A DNA stretch of 64,000 bases from Hemerocallis citrina (lineage: Eukaryota > Streptophyta > Magnoliopsida > Asparagales > Asphodelaceae): assembly GCA_017893485.1 (NCBI GenBank), contig CM030361.1, forward strand, positions 305,498,822-305,562,821, written 5' to 3'. The position numbers and the translations under genes are program-made. Of this stretch, positions 45,101 to 56,600 are shown in pieces. The notes under the pieces are model-generated. The model saw only the letters and a program-made list of their open reading frames with translations. It had not been told where the DNA came from and searched no databases. The number at the start of each line of letters is the position of its first letter. The first letter of the stretch is position 1.

Positions 45101-46875
45101 GGACCAAGTGTTACTGATACCAATAATGTCACGCCATTCAAAACAAATGTGTCAGCATTAGGTTCATATGCACAACCGGTTCTTTCTGGGAGTGGAAAGC
45201 GTAGATTTTCCGAGGCACCTGCTCAATCAACTCCTCAGACTATGTATAGGGATCGTGCTGCTGAGAGACGGAGTCTGTATGGTTCATCATCTTCTGTTAG
45301 GGATGACACTGAGGAATCAAGTAAGCACCTGTAAATTTTCTTTTGATTCCTTTCATTGTGGAGACTTAAATAGACCATGAATGATCTTAATTAGTAATCT
45401 TTAAACTTCTTCTCATCATATTTCTGAAGTGTTTGAAAACCGTGCATAACATGATACTTGTTGGCAATATACGCATTGGAAATCCGAAGTAGGAGTAGGC
45501 AAGTTCTGATCCAATATGGCCAATATTTGAAACTATGCCATTTCAGATCTGACAATGCATGCTATTTCTCTCTTCCTTTACTGCCTAAATTAAATCATAG
45601 TCCAAGGGAGCTGTAACCCTTTGCTGGAAGTGAGAGTTGGTATGCTCTAACATGCTTACTTTAGAAACTCACTGCTGACGCGAATGTATGATTCTGGAAC
45701 TAGTATCTCAGAATCTCAGGGATGTTCATTTTATTTGCAAGGATAAACAAATGATCAAATTGTTAAGTCAGACAAATTCTCTGGTTGGTACTTTGTGTCC
45801 TTTGTTCAAGATTTATTGACTTTTGAGAAACACTTGTTTGCCAAGATTGTGAAATTCCATATAGAAAGGGCTCTTCAGCAGAGTTGGGCAGGATGCCATT
45901 CTCGCCAGGAGTAGGGAGCGCACGTGCTACTGGTGATGCTCTAGACACTGCTGAAAATTTTGAGGTTATCACTGCTGATAAGGCTATTGATGAAAGCAAT
46001 GTTGGTAACCGGATGCTGCGCAACATGGGCTGGCAAGAAGGACTGGTACTTCCCCTTACTTTTTTCGATAATTATGTTTGAAGGTTTTTGGCATGTGCAA
46101 TGCATTGTTTCCTCCTTAATTATAGTTATAGCATTGAGTAGTTCATGAATGGTAATAAAGTTCACATTTCTCATTGTTGTAATTTATTCCTTCCATTATG
46201 AATTTTATTAACTTCCAATGCTGCAAAAAATTGATCATGGAGTGCTTACATGTTTTATGCAACATATGGGCTTGTTATGTAGTCACACCCTCACCGAATG
46301 AAATGCTAATATTATAGATTTATCTGCATCGGTATCTTGTAGTGTTCTGTAGGAAACCATTTTTTACTTGGTTACCTCAATACGGTGATATTTAACTACC
46401 AGAATTTGTATCGTATCTTTTGTATAGACTGGCGACAAATTCTGTATTCAGCGGCTCGCCAATATTTGTGTTACTGTTTCTTCATGATTTAGAAACCGAC
46501 GTAGTTTACCATTGTTAATTACTCAGATACTTTGGTTGATCAAAAATTTTCCAGTTTCTCTTCCAGTACTTGATTTTGTAACTGTACAATATCTCGGTTA
46601 TATCTTAATAACTGTGCAATATCGGTTATTTAGTCATATGAGTTCAGTTCCCTCTTTCCAATATTTCAATCAATTTTTGTTTCTATCTACAGGGACTTGG
46701 GAAAGATGGTAGTGGCATCAAAGAACCTGTTCAGGCAAATGCTTCAGATGTTAGAGCAGGACTTGGAAGTCGGCAAAGGAAGGCAGTTGATCCAAGCTTG
46801 GAAGCACAAGCTGGGGGTAGTTATAAAACCATCATTCAGAAGAAGGCAATCGCTAGATATCGTGAAATGGCTTAA
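27123..46875 (+). CDS. SUA: RBM5/RBM10-type splicing factor, SUPPRESSOR OF ABI3-5 homologue
   Basis: Coding exons: 27123-27170, 27370-27410, 27540-28320, 28403-28474, 28565-28657, 28737-28816, 29386-29539, 38898-38985, 39081-39172, 40727-40795, 40877-41047, 42909-43098, 44424-45320, 45879-46045, 46693-46875. All introns are GT-AG, the phases agree, and the sum is 1041 codons plus stop. Domains: Arg/Ser/Asp/His-rich region (about 150-285); RRM1 (about 294-372; RNP1 SRGFAFIDF 334-342); RanBP2 zinc finger (W405, C407, C410, C421, C424); RRM2 (about 456-535; RNP1 SRGFAFVHF); OCRE repeat of aromatic residues (about 604-655); Lys-rich helix (about 690-745); G-patch (about 966-1010, MGWQEGLGLGKDGSG). 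This order is diagnostic of RBM5/10 proteins and plant SUA, nuclear factors acting on alternative splicing with the spliceosome. Introns are laden with transposons; none breaks an exon. It converges with PIG-P. Confidence 0.93.
29540..30793. other. SUA intron 8, 5' part before the LINE
   Basis: AT-rich intron sequence with no recognised element. It ends with the first copy of the 17-bp LINE target duplication (30794-30810). Confidence 0.6.
31084..34743 (-). pseudogene. LINE ORF2: AP endonuclease / reverse transcriptase
   Basis: Starts at ATG 34743 with MNTLFWNVRGLGDRGKRG (endonuclease N-terminus). QETKL, GGDFNITR and, after a frameshift, SDHTPILLD are the endonuclease motifs. The reverse transcriptase (about 33450-32640) shows LKLDFEKAYDSVDW, GLRQGDSLSPLLF and the catalytic YADDTLIF. 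The C-terminus has the zf-RVT Cys/His block (CGFCNVHVEDLNHLFLHC, about 31500-31450). No RNase H seen. Breaks: TGA at 34344-34342, frameshift near 34143, frameshift near 32597, TAG at 31602-31600. Translations on both sides of each break are collinear with the family, so these are decay lesions in one gene. Confidence 0.92.
34740..38139 (-). pseudogene. LINE ORF1: zinc-knuckle, DUF4283-type RNA-binding protein, split by a MITE
   Basis: Begins inside the first CCHC knuckle (NCGELGHYKFEC), then a complete second one (CLKCMKWGHLSYVC, C-x2-C-x4-H-x4-C). A DUF4283-like region follows (WVAKKLCHLQFLISFPSQE to FDESYLVRFVLD, about 37830-37410), the ORF1 RNA-binding module of plant L1 elements. A long hydrophilic tail follows. 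The frame stops at 36251 only because a MITE was inserted at 35579-36253. Beyond it the same frame continues through four GP(I/N)EGS repeats to a TGA at 34742-34740, which overlaps the ORF2 ATG. Confidence 0.85.
35579..36253. mobile_element. hAT-type MITE inside LINE ORF1
   Basis: Perfect 8-bp duplication CCCATGAG (35571-35578 and 36254-36261). Inverted ends TAAGGCTGGCAATTGACCCG and (from the right) TAAGGCTGTCAACGAGCCG. GC-rich subterminal GGGCC/GACCC motifs, no ORF. Clearly younger than the LINE. Confidence 0.92.
38157..38897. other. SUA intron 8, 3' part, with 110-bp tandem duplication
   Basis: No gene. Two copies of a 110-bp unit start at about 38552 and 38662 (ccatgtatagttttatac / ccatgtatagttgtatac, both with actgcaagcatc). 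Confidence 0.8.
39826..40312. mobile_element. Decayed MITE of the 'gaagca..gtacggg' family
   Basis: Begins ctatgaagcaagtatggg and carries tandem gtacggg motifs at both ends in opposite orientation, around an AT-rich core. Same family as 43290-43712, with which it shares 'ctatgaagca' and 'ggggatac.g.a....aaaaagtag'. Lies in the SUA intron 39173-40726. No clear duplication left. Confidence 0.55.
41048..42118. other. SUA intron, nothing recognised
   Basis: 5' part of intron 41048-42908. Ordinary AT-rich intron sequence. Confidence 0.55.
42119..42560. repeat. 440-bp foldback (long inverted repeat) in SUA intron
   Basis: The left arm starts ggctaaatataataaaacct and the right arm ends with its complement. 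Each arm holds two copies of the block 'cccaactattgtgcattt' plus 'aaaaaaaccacac', so almost the whole element pairs with itself. No coding potential. Transcribed as part of SUA pre-mRNA it could form a long hairpin. Could be a MITE, but no target duplication was identified. Confidence 0.8.
43290..43712. mobile_element. MITE (probably MULE-derived), 423 bp
   Basis: Flanked by a perfect 10-bp direct repeat AGGTAGGAAC (43280-43289 and 43713-43722), which contains the 9-bp duplication size expected of Mutator-like elements. Ends ctatgaagcaccgatacgg and, from the right, ctgaagcacggatac. Repeated gatacgg motifs near both ends. Lies in SUA intron 43099-44423. Confidence 0.7.
45876..45881 (+). promoter_or_regulatory. 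NAGNAG tandem splice acceptor of SUA
   Basis: CAGCAG at the 3' end of intron 45321-45878. Using the first CAG gives ...S-T-E-L-G; using the second gives ...S-K-L-G. Both keep the frame and differ by one residue just before the G-patch exon. The earlier AG at 45864 would leave the frame. Confidence 0.6.
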
Positions 46876-47653
46876 CTTAGATTCAATTTGTTTCAGTAAT
46901 TGTACCTTCTTTTGCCCACTTCTCCTAAACAAAACTTGCAACTACTGTCGTTTGTAACCCAAGATATTTATTAAGTGTATTTTGCAGTGATTATTTGTGA
47001 AGTTTTCTTTTCATTTTTTTGAACCAAGCATTTCTTTGGAAGTGGGCAGGATATTTGATTGTAATTAATATCCTTTTGTTAACTTGGTTGTTAACTTGGT
47101 TTTTTTGAACCAAGCTAATTTGCAACAGTTAAAGTTTATGTAACTATGGATCAATGAAAGTGCATAAATATGTAAGATTCTAATCTGTGCCGATATCTAT
47201 TTGTATTGTTCCACAAATTTGTTTTTTCCATTGGCGTAATTTTTTTTTTTTTGCATGACCTGTTCAACGTTTGTTCATGTTAATATTATTTTGTAAGAAC
47301 AGTTTTTGTATGATGCAGATCTACTATTGAGATACCATAGAACATATTAACATATGTTTGAAAAAACTACAAAGCATGATTTGCTGTTTTTGTATCATCT
47401 GCAATTGAGATATCATAGGTCACTTTTCTTCAAAATTCCATGCCTCTTCTTAGTAACAGATTACAAAAGCAAAGAGCCATTTTCCTTGAAAGCGAATAAC
47501 AAGTTGTAAGAAACTTATCCAGAATAAAATTATAAGATCATCTGATTGAAAATGAACAAAAGCTCTGCAATGACTGAATTGAAACAGTTGAAGTTTTCTG
47601 ACTGATTGCAGTCTGAAATTTTCCCTTCGGTCAGAAACAAATCTGAGCGTGAA
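46876..47653. other. Convergent intergenic region SUA / PIG-P
   Basis: 778 bp holding both 3' UTRs. AT-rich with T tracts; no separate gene seen. Confidence 0.6.
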
Positions 47654-50600
47654 TCATAATGGTTGCCCAAACATTGCGTCGTTAATCTCAGTGATGCCAA
47701 TATCGGAATAGGGTTCAATGGGATGATCTGCTCCTTCTATTGAAGGTGCAAACACGGATCGTTCTCTACTATATTCATCTGGAAACAACAAGAAACTAAT
47801 AAGTTGTAAGATGATAGCAGATCAGATAATAACAAGAAAACAAAAAGAGTTTTCTGATATAAATGCTATTCAGGAATATTTCGTGTTTCATTGCATCTCC
47901 TCGAGCAAATATATGAATTAAATCACTGAACTACAACTCAAAAACTTTACAGGAAGCATGATCAATAACCTGCATAGATGAATGCATTATCCATGAGCAT
48001 ATCATCATCTGCTAACCAAACCTTTTCTTATAATGAAAATATGCAAATGAGAGACTTCAGAACAACAACAACAACAACAACAAAGTGTTACTCCAATCTG
48101 ACTGCTGTTGAACATTTTTGTAAAATGGTTTCATGGTTCTGAGTTCTAACCTTTCAATAAGGATTGTAATTATATTTTCCACATATGTATCTTTATATTT
48201 TGCTATTAAGGTTATGTTAAGCTGATAATTCCAAAGACATGGAGGGCTTTTTATCTTATCCGAAATACCAGGTTGCAACTGCAGAATATTTTTTCACCAC
48301 ATAGCTTTGCCACTGTTTGCTTCCCAAAGTTACACAGTACACTGAAATGCACCCATCTTGTTAGCTGTTTAGTTATCAACTATAGATTTTACTTTCTTAA
48401 TTCTGAAATCATCCATCTCACACACCTTTAAGCACAATTGTTACTTTCTTACAACTTCCCATTCCATGACAACTTCTTTGGTTGATTCAAGCCATAATTA
48501 AGTACCGATTTTAGTTTAAAAGGAAAATTCTTGTCTATCAACCTTTTATACATCTGTAATGTGCCTACTGGGCAATAACACACTGCTAGCATTGTTCTCA
48601 CCTATTAAGGATATTTTCGACATCAATATAAACATTTAGGAAACCTTAAGGAATGCATGCAAATCACTTCTGTTAATACTTGTGAATCGATTGAAGAGAT
48701 TTGAATCCATTGAAGAGATTGCTTTTATCACTGCAATCTTGAACTACATGTGTACATCGATAATTGCATCAGAAAATTTTCAGGGAAAAACTCATTGAAA
48801 ATGTAATAATAATTAATTATATTACTCTGCAACAAATGCTCAGCTGCTCAGCACGATGGGGCTAGCGTTAGAACTAATTAATTTTATTTCAGGCTTACTA
48901 GTTTCTACGGAAAAAATAACATTAACTACAATTTCATAGCACAAAAATTCATTAAGACTTCAACTAAGAAGATAAAAAATATTTGTAGACCTAATAGGAT
49001 TATTATTATTACTTTTCCCACCATAATCAGCATTTTAACACCAAAATTTGAATGGAAAGAATGGGTCGTGTATCCATTCTCATTATCTTTTTTTGTCTAG
49101 TATGATAAAGTCAGGCAGTATAGTTTCATATCCGAGACTGCATATATGATTTATGTAATTCAGTATTCACAGAAAATTAATCGCAAATTATAGGGTTGAG
49201 ATGCAGTTAATTAGCTTTCCACTATGATAGATAACAAATGTCTGTTCCTTGTGCAAAGCTTTTATAAGTAGACAAAACAATACTTCACCACATTAATTCA
49301 TTAACTGCAAATGCTTACCGAACATCGTGGAGTAGGAAGTTGGAGGAGGAGTAACCATGAAATTTAATCCCACGTAAAATATCAAACCTAAAACTGCTGT
49401 TACCATGGCAAATGCTGGAATTGCCAATGCCCAGTACCTGGCAGAAGAAAGAGTTATTTCAGTTTGATAATTTGATATCTTGTAAATATGATCAAGTCTT
49501 AAAGAAGCAATTAGACACTTGGTATAACCAAAATGATAACTGTAAGTAATATATTTTGAGATATGTGTGTGCGTGTGTGTACAGTATTTGGGCTTGCATT
49601 TTCAATTTAAGGAACTAAAAGAAGTGAACACTATTCTTCTAACATAAATTAAAGGAAACGTGCAATACTACATAAATTGTGGGAAATTATGAATTTCACT
49701 ATTTTCGACCGATTTGGAAAATCTCCGTACTTCACTGATTTCACAAGAATTTGAAGGTTATAGTGCAATGTTTTTGGCCAATTTCAAGAATTTCTGCATT
49801 TCACTATTTCTGCCATATTTTACGGTTAATAATCCATTGTTTTCAACATGTTTCGAGAAATTCTGAATATCATCATTTTAACTATATTTTTGGGCTATAT
49901 GTATAGTCCATCGTTAATACTGGTTTTGAGAAATTCTGAATTCCACTCTTTTTGCCAGATTTTGTAGGCGTGCACAGTTTTCTACCAATTTTGAGAAATT
50001 CTGAATTCGGTTGTACTGCAAAATTATGTGGACTATATATTCCATTATCCCAGATTTTGTGGGCAATACTCTATTGTCGACATATTTGGAGAAATTCTAA
50101 ATTTCACTATTTTGCCATATTTTGTAGGCTGTCCACCGTTTGGGGGCAGAGTTGGATAAATTATGACGTTTCATTGTTTTATCTAAATTTCATGGGCACA
50201 TTTTTGGTCAATTTTGATATGTTTTAAAATTTCACTGTTTTGGCCAGATTTTGTGAGTTGTTCACTATTTTCGGCCGATTTTGAGAAGTTGTGAAATTCA
50301 CTGTTTTAACCAGATTGTTTAGGTTATCCACCACTTTTAGTATATTTTGCGAAACGCTAGGTTTCATTGTTTTTGCCATGTTTTGTACTCCTTCCGTTCC
50401 AAATGTAAAGTCCTCTAAGGTTTTTACACTCTTTTTAAGAAACATCTAGATTAGTGTATTGAGAAATAAATATCTCTCTTAATTGAACCTATTAATTAAC
50501 TTATTAATAGTATATTTACCACAATACCCCCTTATTTGAAATCTCTCTTAATCGAACCTATTAAATAACTTATTAAGCTCTTAAGGATAAAATTGGTAGT

Positions 50601-53600
50601 GTGGTTAAAAATTAATAAACGAGAGATTGAGTGTAAAGACATTGTGTTGGAAAGTGAAAACGACTTACATTTTGGAACGGAGGGAGTAAATTATAGTCTA
50701 CCGGTTTTAGTCGATTATGAGAAATTATGAATTTCCTTGTTTGGCCATATTTTGTGGGCTATATATCCTTTTTTTTTTGCTGATTTTGATTTTTTTTGGA
50801 CTTCATGCCTATGTTGTTTTCGGCCAATTTTGACAATCATTCTATTTCATTGATTTGGTCAGATTTTGTTGGCTCCACATCTTTTAACATAGTTCGAGAA
50901 ATTATGAATATCATTATTTTTGCCAAATTTATGGATGTGTGGTAAAACCAGTATTGATAGAATTATAAACGAGCATATACAAGATATAGTAATGGTAGCT
51001 CGTATCCAAGATAAATTAAGATAGAATCACCTCATGTGGTTTGAACATGTCAGATGTAGACCTAAGTGATTGGATAAATATTAAGGGTAGAGTTCGGGGT
51101 GGGGGAAGACCTAAACTTACTTGAATGGAAACTGAACGAAAAGATATGATAGCTTGTGGCCTTACAGAAGATATTACGCTAAACCGAGCAGAATGGAAAA
51201 CCATGATTCATGTAGTCGACCCCAACTAGTTGGGAAAAAAGTTTTTTGTTGTTGTTGTTCATTTGTGGGCATTGACTCCAACAATTTCAAATAATTTTAA
51301 GAATTTCATAATTTCACTGTTTATGCGAGATTTTGAGGGCTATAATGCATCATTTTCGTTAGTCTTGAGAAATTTAGAATTAAACTATTTGGTACACATT
51401 TTGTGGACTATAATCCACCAATTTTTGGAGTAACTGAATTTCACCATTTTTGCAAAATTGTGGGTTGTCAACCATTTTCAACCGATGTAAAGAAATTTTG
51501 AATTTCACTATTTTGGACAAATTTTGTGGTCTATCCACAGTTTCAGCCGATTTTAAGTATCTATGTAAATTTTAAGGGCTATAGTCCATCATTTTCGACA
51601 TATTTCGAGAAATCTTGAATTTCACTAATTTTGCCAGATTTGCAGGATAAGTCCACCAATTTTGTTGGTTTTGAAAAAACCTGAATTTAACTATTTTTGA
51701 CAAACTTTGAGGGCTACAGTTCACCATTTTTTAGAAATTCTGAATTTTTAATTTCTTGCTAGAATTTGTGGTATACAATCTATTGTTTTGGTCGATATTG
51801 AGAATCTTTATATCTCACTGATTTAACAAGATTTTATGGGTAGTTGGACAATGTTTTCAACATATTTCGAGAAATTCTGAATATCACTATTTTTTCAAGA
51901 TTTTGTGGATTGACCACTATTTTTGGACAATTTTGAGAAATTTTGAAGTTCACAATTTTTGCCCGATTTTGTTGGTCGTAGAAAGCAAAATACTATCATT
52001 CATCCCAAATCTTACTTATAGTACTAAATTCTTTTTTTATTTCTAAGAGGACGAGCACACAGCAGTACATATTCCAAGTTTCATGTTCTTTTGACATAGA
52101 AAGGACTTAGTTGTTTTATGGACAGGTTCCTAGGGACTCAATGGATTGAATCAAATCAACAAAGGAAAATCGAAAAAAAAATGTAGGATAAGGAAAGGGT
52201 ATAAAGTAGAATCGTTCAATATATTAGATTGTGTTCACGTAATCTTGTCGAATCAACAGAAACAACAAATCTTTACCCATATATTAATGAAAATAATACT
52301 TAATTTGAAAAAACAATTTGATTGACTAGGATATGCTAGAAATACCTAATCATTTTAACCCAATGCCACCGGAAATTTGTCCACCGTTTTGGGCCGATTT
52401 TTAGAAGATTTGAATTTTACTGTTTCTTCACGTTTTTGAAAGCTATAATTCACCATTTTCGATCAATTTCGAGAATATCTATATCCACTGATTTGGCAAA
52501 TATTTTATGGGCTATAACAATGATGTTAGTATCGTACATTATGCGATATGCGTTGTATGATAAAGACTGTTTACGAGGAAAGTGAGATGAATCATAGGCA
52601 TGTATCGCAGAGTACTAAATATAGTATGGTACAGTAAATGTATCGTTTGTATTGACTTGTGTTGGCTGATTACAACACAAAACAAAACAAATTGATGGTA
52701 TTACAAAAATAAAAATAAAAAAACAATACAATGCGATAAGATAGGGACCGTCAATTCGTCTGTCCTTTGCTTCTATTCTTCTATGTTTTCCACAACGACC
52801 ATCAACTCCGACAAAGACTACTACTTCGACATTGCTCGCCGTCAACATGAGTGATCCCCTCCTCCCTTATTTCTTTTATTCTCTTCCTTTTCTTCTTCTT
52901 GTCTCTTCTTTTCTGCCGTCAAAAGTCTTTTTTTTTTTTGGTTTTATTGTGGGGTTGAAAAATAAGATTTTTGTAGAAGATAGAATGGAGAACGTGAGGC
53001 TAACATCATTACATGTGGACCACTCACCAAAACCCCACACCCGACATATGTCTCTGTCCATCAAAATCTTTAATTGATAATTAAGTAACAATATATTGCC
53101 ATTGGTTGTAGTTGATCAATAGTTCATTATAGTTGTCCAGTTGATCAATTATTGGTTGATGTCGACTAGTTGTCGGTTAGTCTTGTATTGAATTGATCGT
53201 ATATTGACATTATTGCATAGTTAGTTATTTACTAGTTAATTGAATTTATAAGCAATTGAATGTGCAGAGCCAGTAGACTTTGGTGGCATTTAATCATTAT
53301 TCACTTATATAATAATCGTTGTCTTGTTGGATGGGTAGGAAAAAGGATCCGGCTTGCGACCATTGTGTGGCAGTTCTTGAAGATAACAAGACAAGAGGTT
53401 ACAGTTGAGGCGCAAATATTGTGGTAACGAATATTAGGGAAGCGTAATTAGAATGAAGCATCATTGGCGGGGAGTCACGATGATGTTAGGGCTTGTGTGG
53501 AAGCTCCCCATGATATTATATAGTCGATGCGTAATTATTTGAAGGAGTTGGCAAAGAAAAATTGCAACGATGTACAATGATGATGAGATTGACTATGTCA

Positions 53601-56600
53601 AAGAAGTTGGTGGCGAACATGGAAGTGGGGTGGGAGTGCCAAAGGGAAGGGGCGGACATTGTATACTTTCTTTAAAGAAGGAAAAGCAAAGGGTCCAAAT
53701 GTAAAGCAAATATCAATCAACCAAGCAGTTAAGGATCGTGATGCGGTATGCAGAGATGTCGTTTCATCTATGAAGATGATGTAATCTTCAATGTTTCCAA
53801 AAGCCCTTTATTTCTCAAAACGTTGGAGTCCGCCAGTGCATATATGGGAAGGGTCTAAAACCTCCTTCATACCATGAGATCAACGTCTCTACATAGCAAT
53901 TGTTTGCTCGTGGTGGTATGGGAAATACACAAATCTAGTTTGATAAAGATATGCATTACAACAATAACTTACACATCGAACAATATTGCACCAAAATACT
54001 ATTGTTCTTATCACATGATAGTGCAGATTTCAAGGTCAATTTGCACCCACATGCTACTGTTGAGGCTACATGTACTAATAAGGAAAGGACAAGATTGTGC
54101 TCTTTTACATGCAAAATAAGAATGATTGCAAGTGAGGTGGGAATTGGAGCTAATACAAGGTATCAAAATTGTGGTAATAAAGCAGGAATAAAGGATATTT
54201 TCATAATAATAATTAAAAAACAAATATACATGTCATAAAGTATTGCGTCCAAAAATTTCAAATTATTTCAAACAAAGTTATTTCTCTTATATCTTTTTAG
54301 TTTTATCTTGTTGGCTTAATCATCCACTTATATTTATATAAAGAACAAGGGGGAAAAACTAAAAGGTCAAAGTAAGCCCAAACTTAATTCAGCCCAAATC
54401 AATACCCAATTTAAACTAGACCAAGACCTTTTCAAATCTAACCCAAACGCAGCTAGATCTGACCCAAACCAATAGTTGCACTATAAATATCTTAATAAAC
54501 CCTAACACATACTTGTCATGTTGCGTTGATGTCACGCTTCTTTTCCCCTCACTTCCATTAATTTTATTCCATTATTACCACTTTCGTCGCCTCTCGTTTT
54601 TGCACAAGGTCAGCAAGATGTGCTTCGCCCAACTCGGAAAAGAGAAAATCATAGCTAAACCATCTACTTTGATTCATGTTTGTTGTTCTTATGCCTATTC
54701 ATTTTTCATTTTTTTTGAAGTTTCAACTAGTTTCGACCAGCACTGCCCAAAACGCAACAAAACTAGGATGTTTCAACAGATACCAGCTGAAACCGAGTTA
54801 ACCCTTGATGTTTGTATCACCTCCTTTTGTTCGCCTCCTTTTGAACCAATACATATTGCCTTATACCTCAAACCTTAGCTATAATACACTATTTTCGACA
54901 TATTTCGAGAAATTCTAGATATCACTCTTTATGCCATATTTTGTACGCACTAGTTCATCATTTCGGTTGATTTCGAGAAATTCTTAATTTTATTGTTTTG
55001 ACCTACTTTTTTACGCCATAGTCCACCGTTCACGGCTAATTTTGAAAAATTCTTGCAGTTCGCTGTTTTCCCAGATTTTGTGGGTTGTTTTCGACCGGTT
55101 TTGAGAAATTCTGAATTTCACTGTTTGACAATATTTTGTGAGCTATATGCTAGAGGTATAATAAAAGTTCCATGTTCAACAAATACTTGTAAATAAGCCT
55201 CCACCAAACAAGATAAATGGCTTTTTGCTTCTTTTATTATAGGGGTAAGAGCAATATGCCCCACCCTAACGTTTGGGGCTAAAAGCCCTTTGCCCCCCTT
55301 ACGTTTTTTTTACACTTTACACGACACCAAAGCCAAATCCCGTCAAATATAATGTTTCTGTTATATTTAATTTGTCTAATACCCCCCCCCCCCCCCCCCC
55401 CCCCACCCAAAAATGCTCAAAATTAAATCTGAATATTTTTTTCCCCAAATTTTCATCTCTCTCTCTCTTTCTCCCTCTCTTTCTCTCTTTTCTTGCTCAA
55501 ATTTGAAAACATTACTAGCACTCAAACTCTCGCTAATCCCACTCCAAACTATTTTATTGAGGGGAAAACCTTAAAAGAGAGGGAGTTAGGGCTATGGGAG
55601 AGATTGGTTAGAGAAGATGCAGGAGAATTCAAAAGATCAAAGAAGTTAATGGGTTCCGCTTTAAGTGGGAAATGAGGTTGAAGATGATGATGGGAAAGGA
55701 GGTGAGATGCTTCAAATCTATTTCAGAGTGACTGGGGGGATTACAGTCTTCACACAAATCAAACACAACCGAAAATTTGAACTTAACGGAATTGGGCTTC
55801 GGTAGCGTGTAAAGTGCTAAAGAAAATGTTAAGGGAGGCAAAGGGCTTTTAGAAGCAAATGTTGGGGGGGGGGGGAATATTGCTCTTACCCCTTTATTAT
55901 ATTCCAATTTTTGTTTTCTTCATTTGCAAAAAGCACTTGACTTCTTTACTTATCATGTTATAAACTCTCATCATATGTTTTATAGCAAGATAAACAAACT
56001 TGAAGGACATTTAACCTCATTTAACCTCATATAACCTGTTTAAGAGGAGTAAGAGTATAAGGATCTTGACCCATGGGCCATACCAGCAGTATAATGTGAA
56101 ATCTAATAAAATTCGTGAATGGAAAGCAAGCTGGGAACAAGATGGATGCTCTAGGATTATATTCATGTGGAGAAGAACCATACACCAAGCCAAGTTGAGT
56201 CGACAAACAATATCGGCCGATATATAAATCCCCGGTAAACTCTATGACAAGAAATATTAGTTTTCTTTCAATCTAAGAAACAAGTATCAACATTTCCGAA
56301 AAAAAAAGTCACTTAATTGGTTACATGATCAATAACAATGTAAACAAGAATCATATAAGTGCCCTAAAGTTTTCGTGGGCAATTGAGAATTGAAATAAAA
56401 GTGCATTTTGTAACCAAACATGTAGACACTTGAACTAAACTATAAGTTCTGACTTACTTAGATTGACAGCAGTTATATTAAAAAAAAAATCACTTAAATA
56501 AAACGTAATCAAAGAGAATTATAACTATTCTGACTTACTTGCTTGGATAATAAGTGATCCCAATAGAATGAAGCCAAGCTTCAGGAAAATAAGCCCACAC

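Larger units (their letters stand above)
49640..55148. repeat. Ancient tandem array, ~67-bp unit, in PIG-P intron 2 (interrupted)
   Basis: Degenerate units built from 'gattttgtgggctata', 'gtccaccattttcgacc', 'tttcgagaaattctgaa' and 'tttcactatttttgcca' follow one another head to tail. Successive gagaaattctgaa blocks occur at about 49855, 49928 and 49993. Array segments: about 49640-50385, 50689-50935, 51258-51985, 52368-52518, 54878-55148; roughly 2.1 kb and about 30 units in all. The segments are separated by a Stowaway MITE, an RTE tail, an unassigned 380-bp block and a hAT element. I do not recognise the family. Confidence 0.8.

Noticed and set aside
45865..45878. Acceptor at atatag (45864) for the SUA exon
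   Set aside because: It gives a frame that stops soon and loses the conserved sequence before the G-patch; the CAGCAG acceptors keep the frame.
51986..52367. Plastid DNA insertion
   Set aside because: The base composition and a few phrases looked organellar, but I could not identify any plastid gene or intergenic region; a plastome search would decide.
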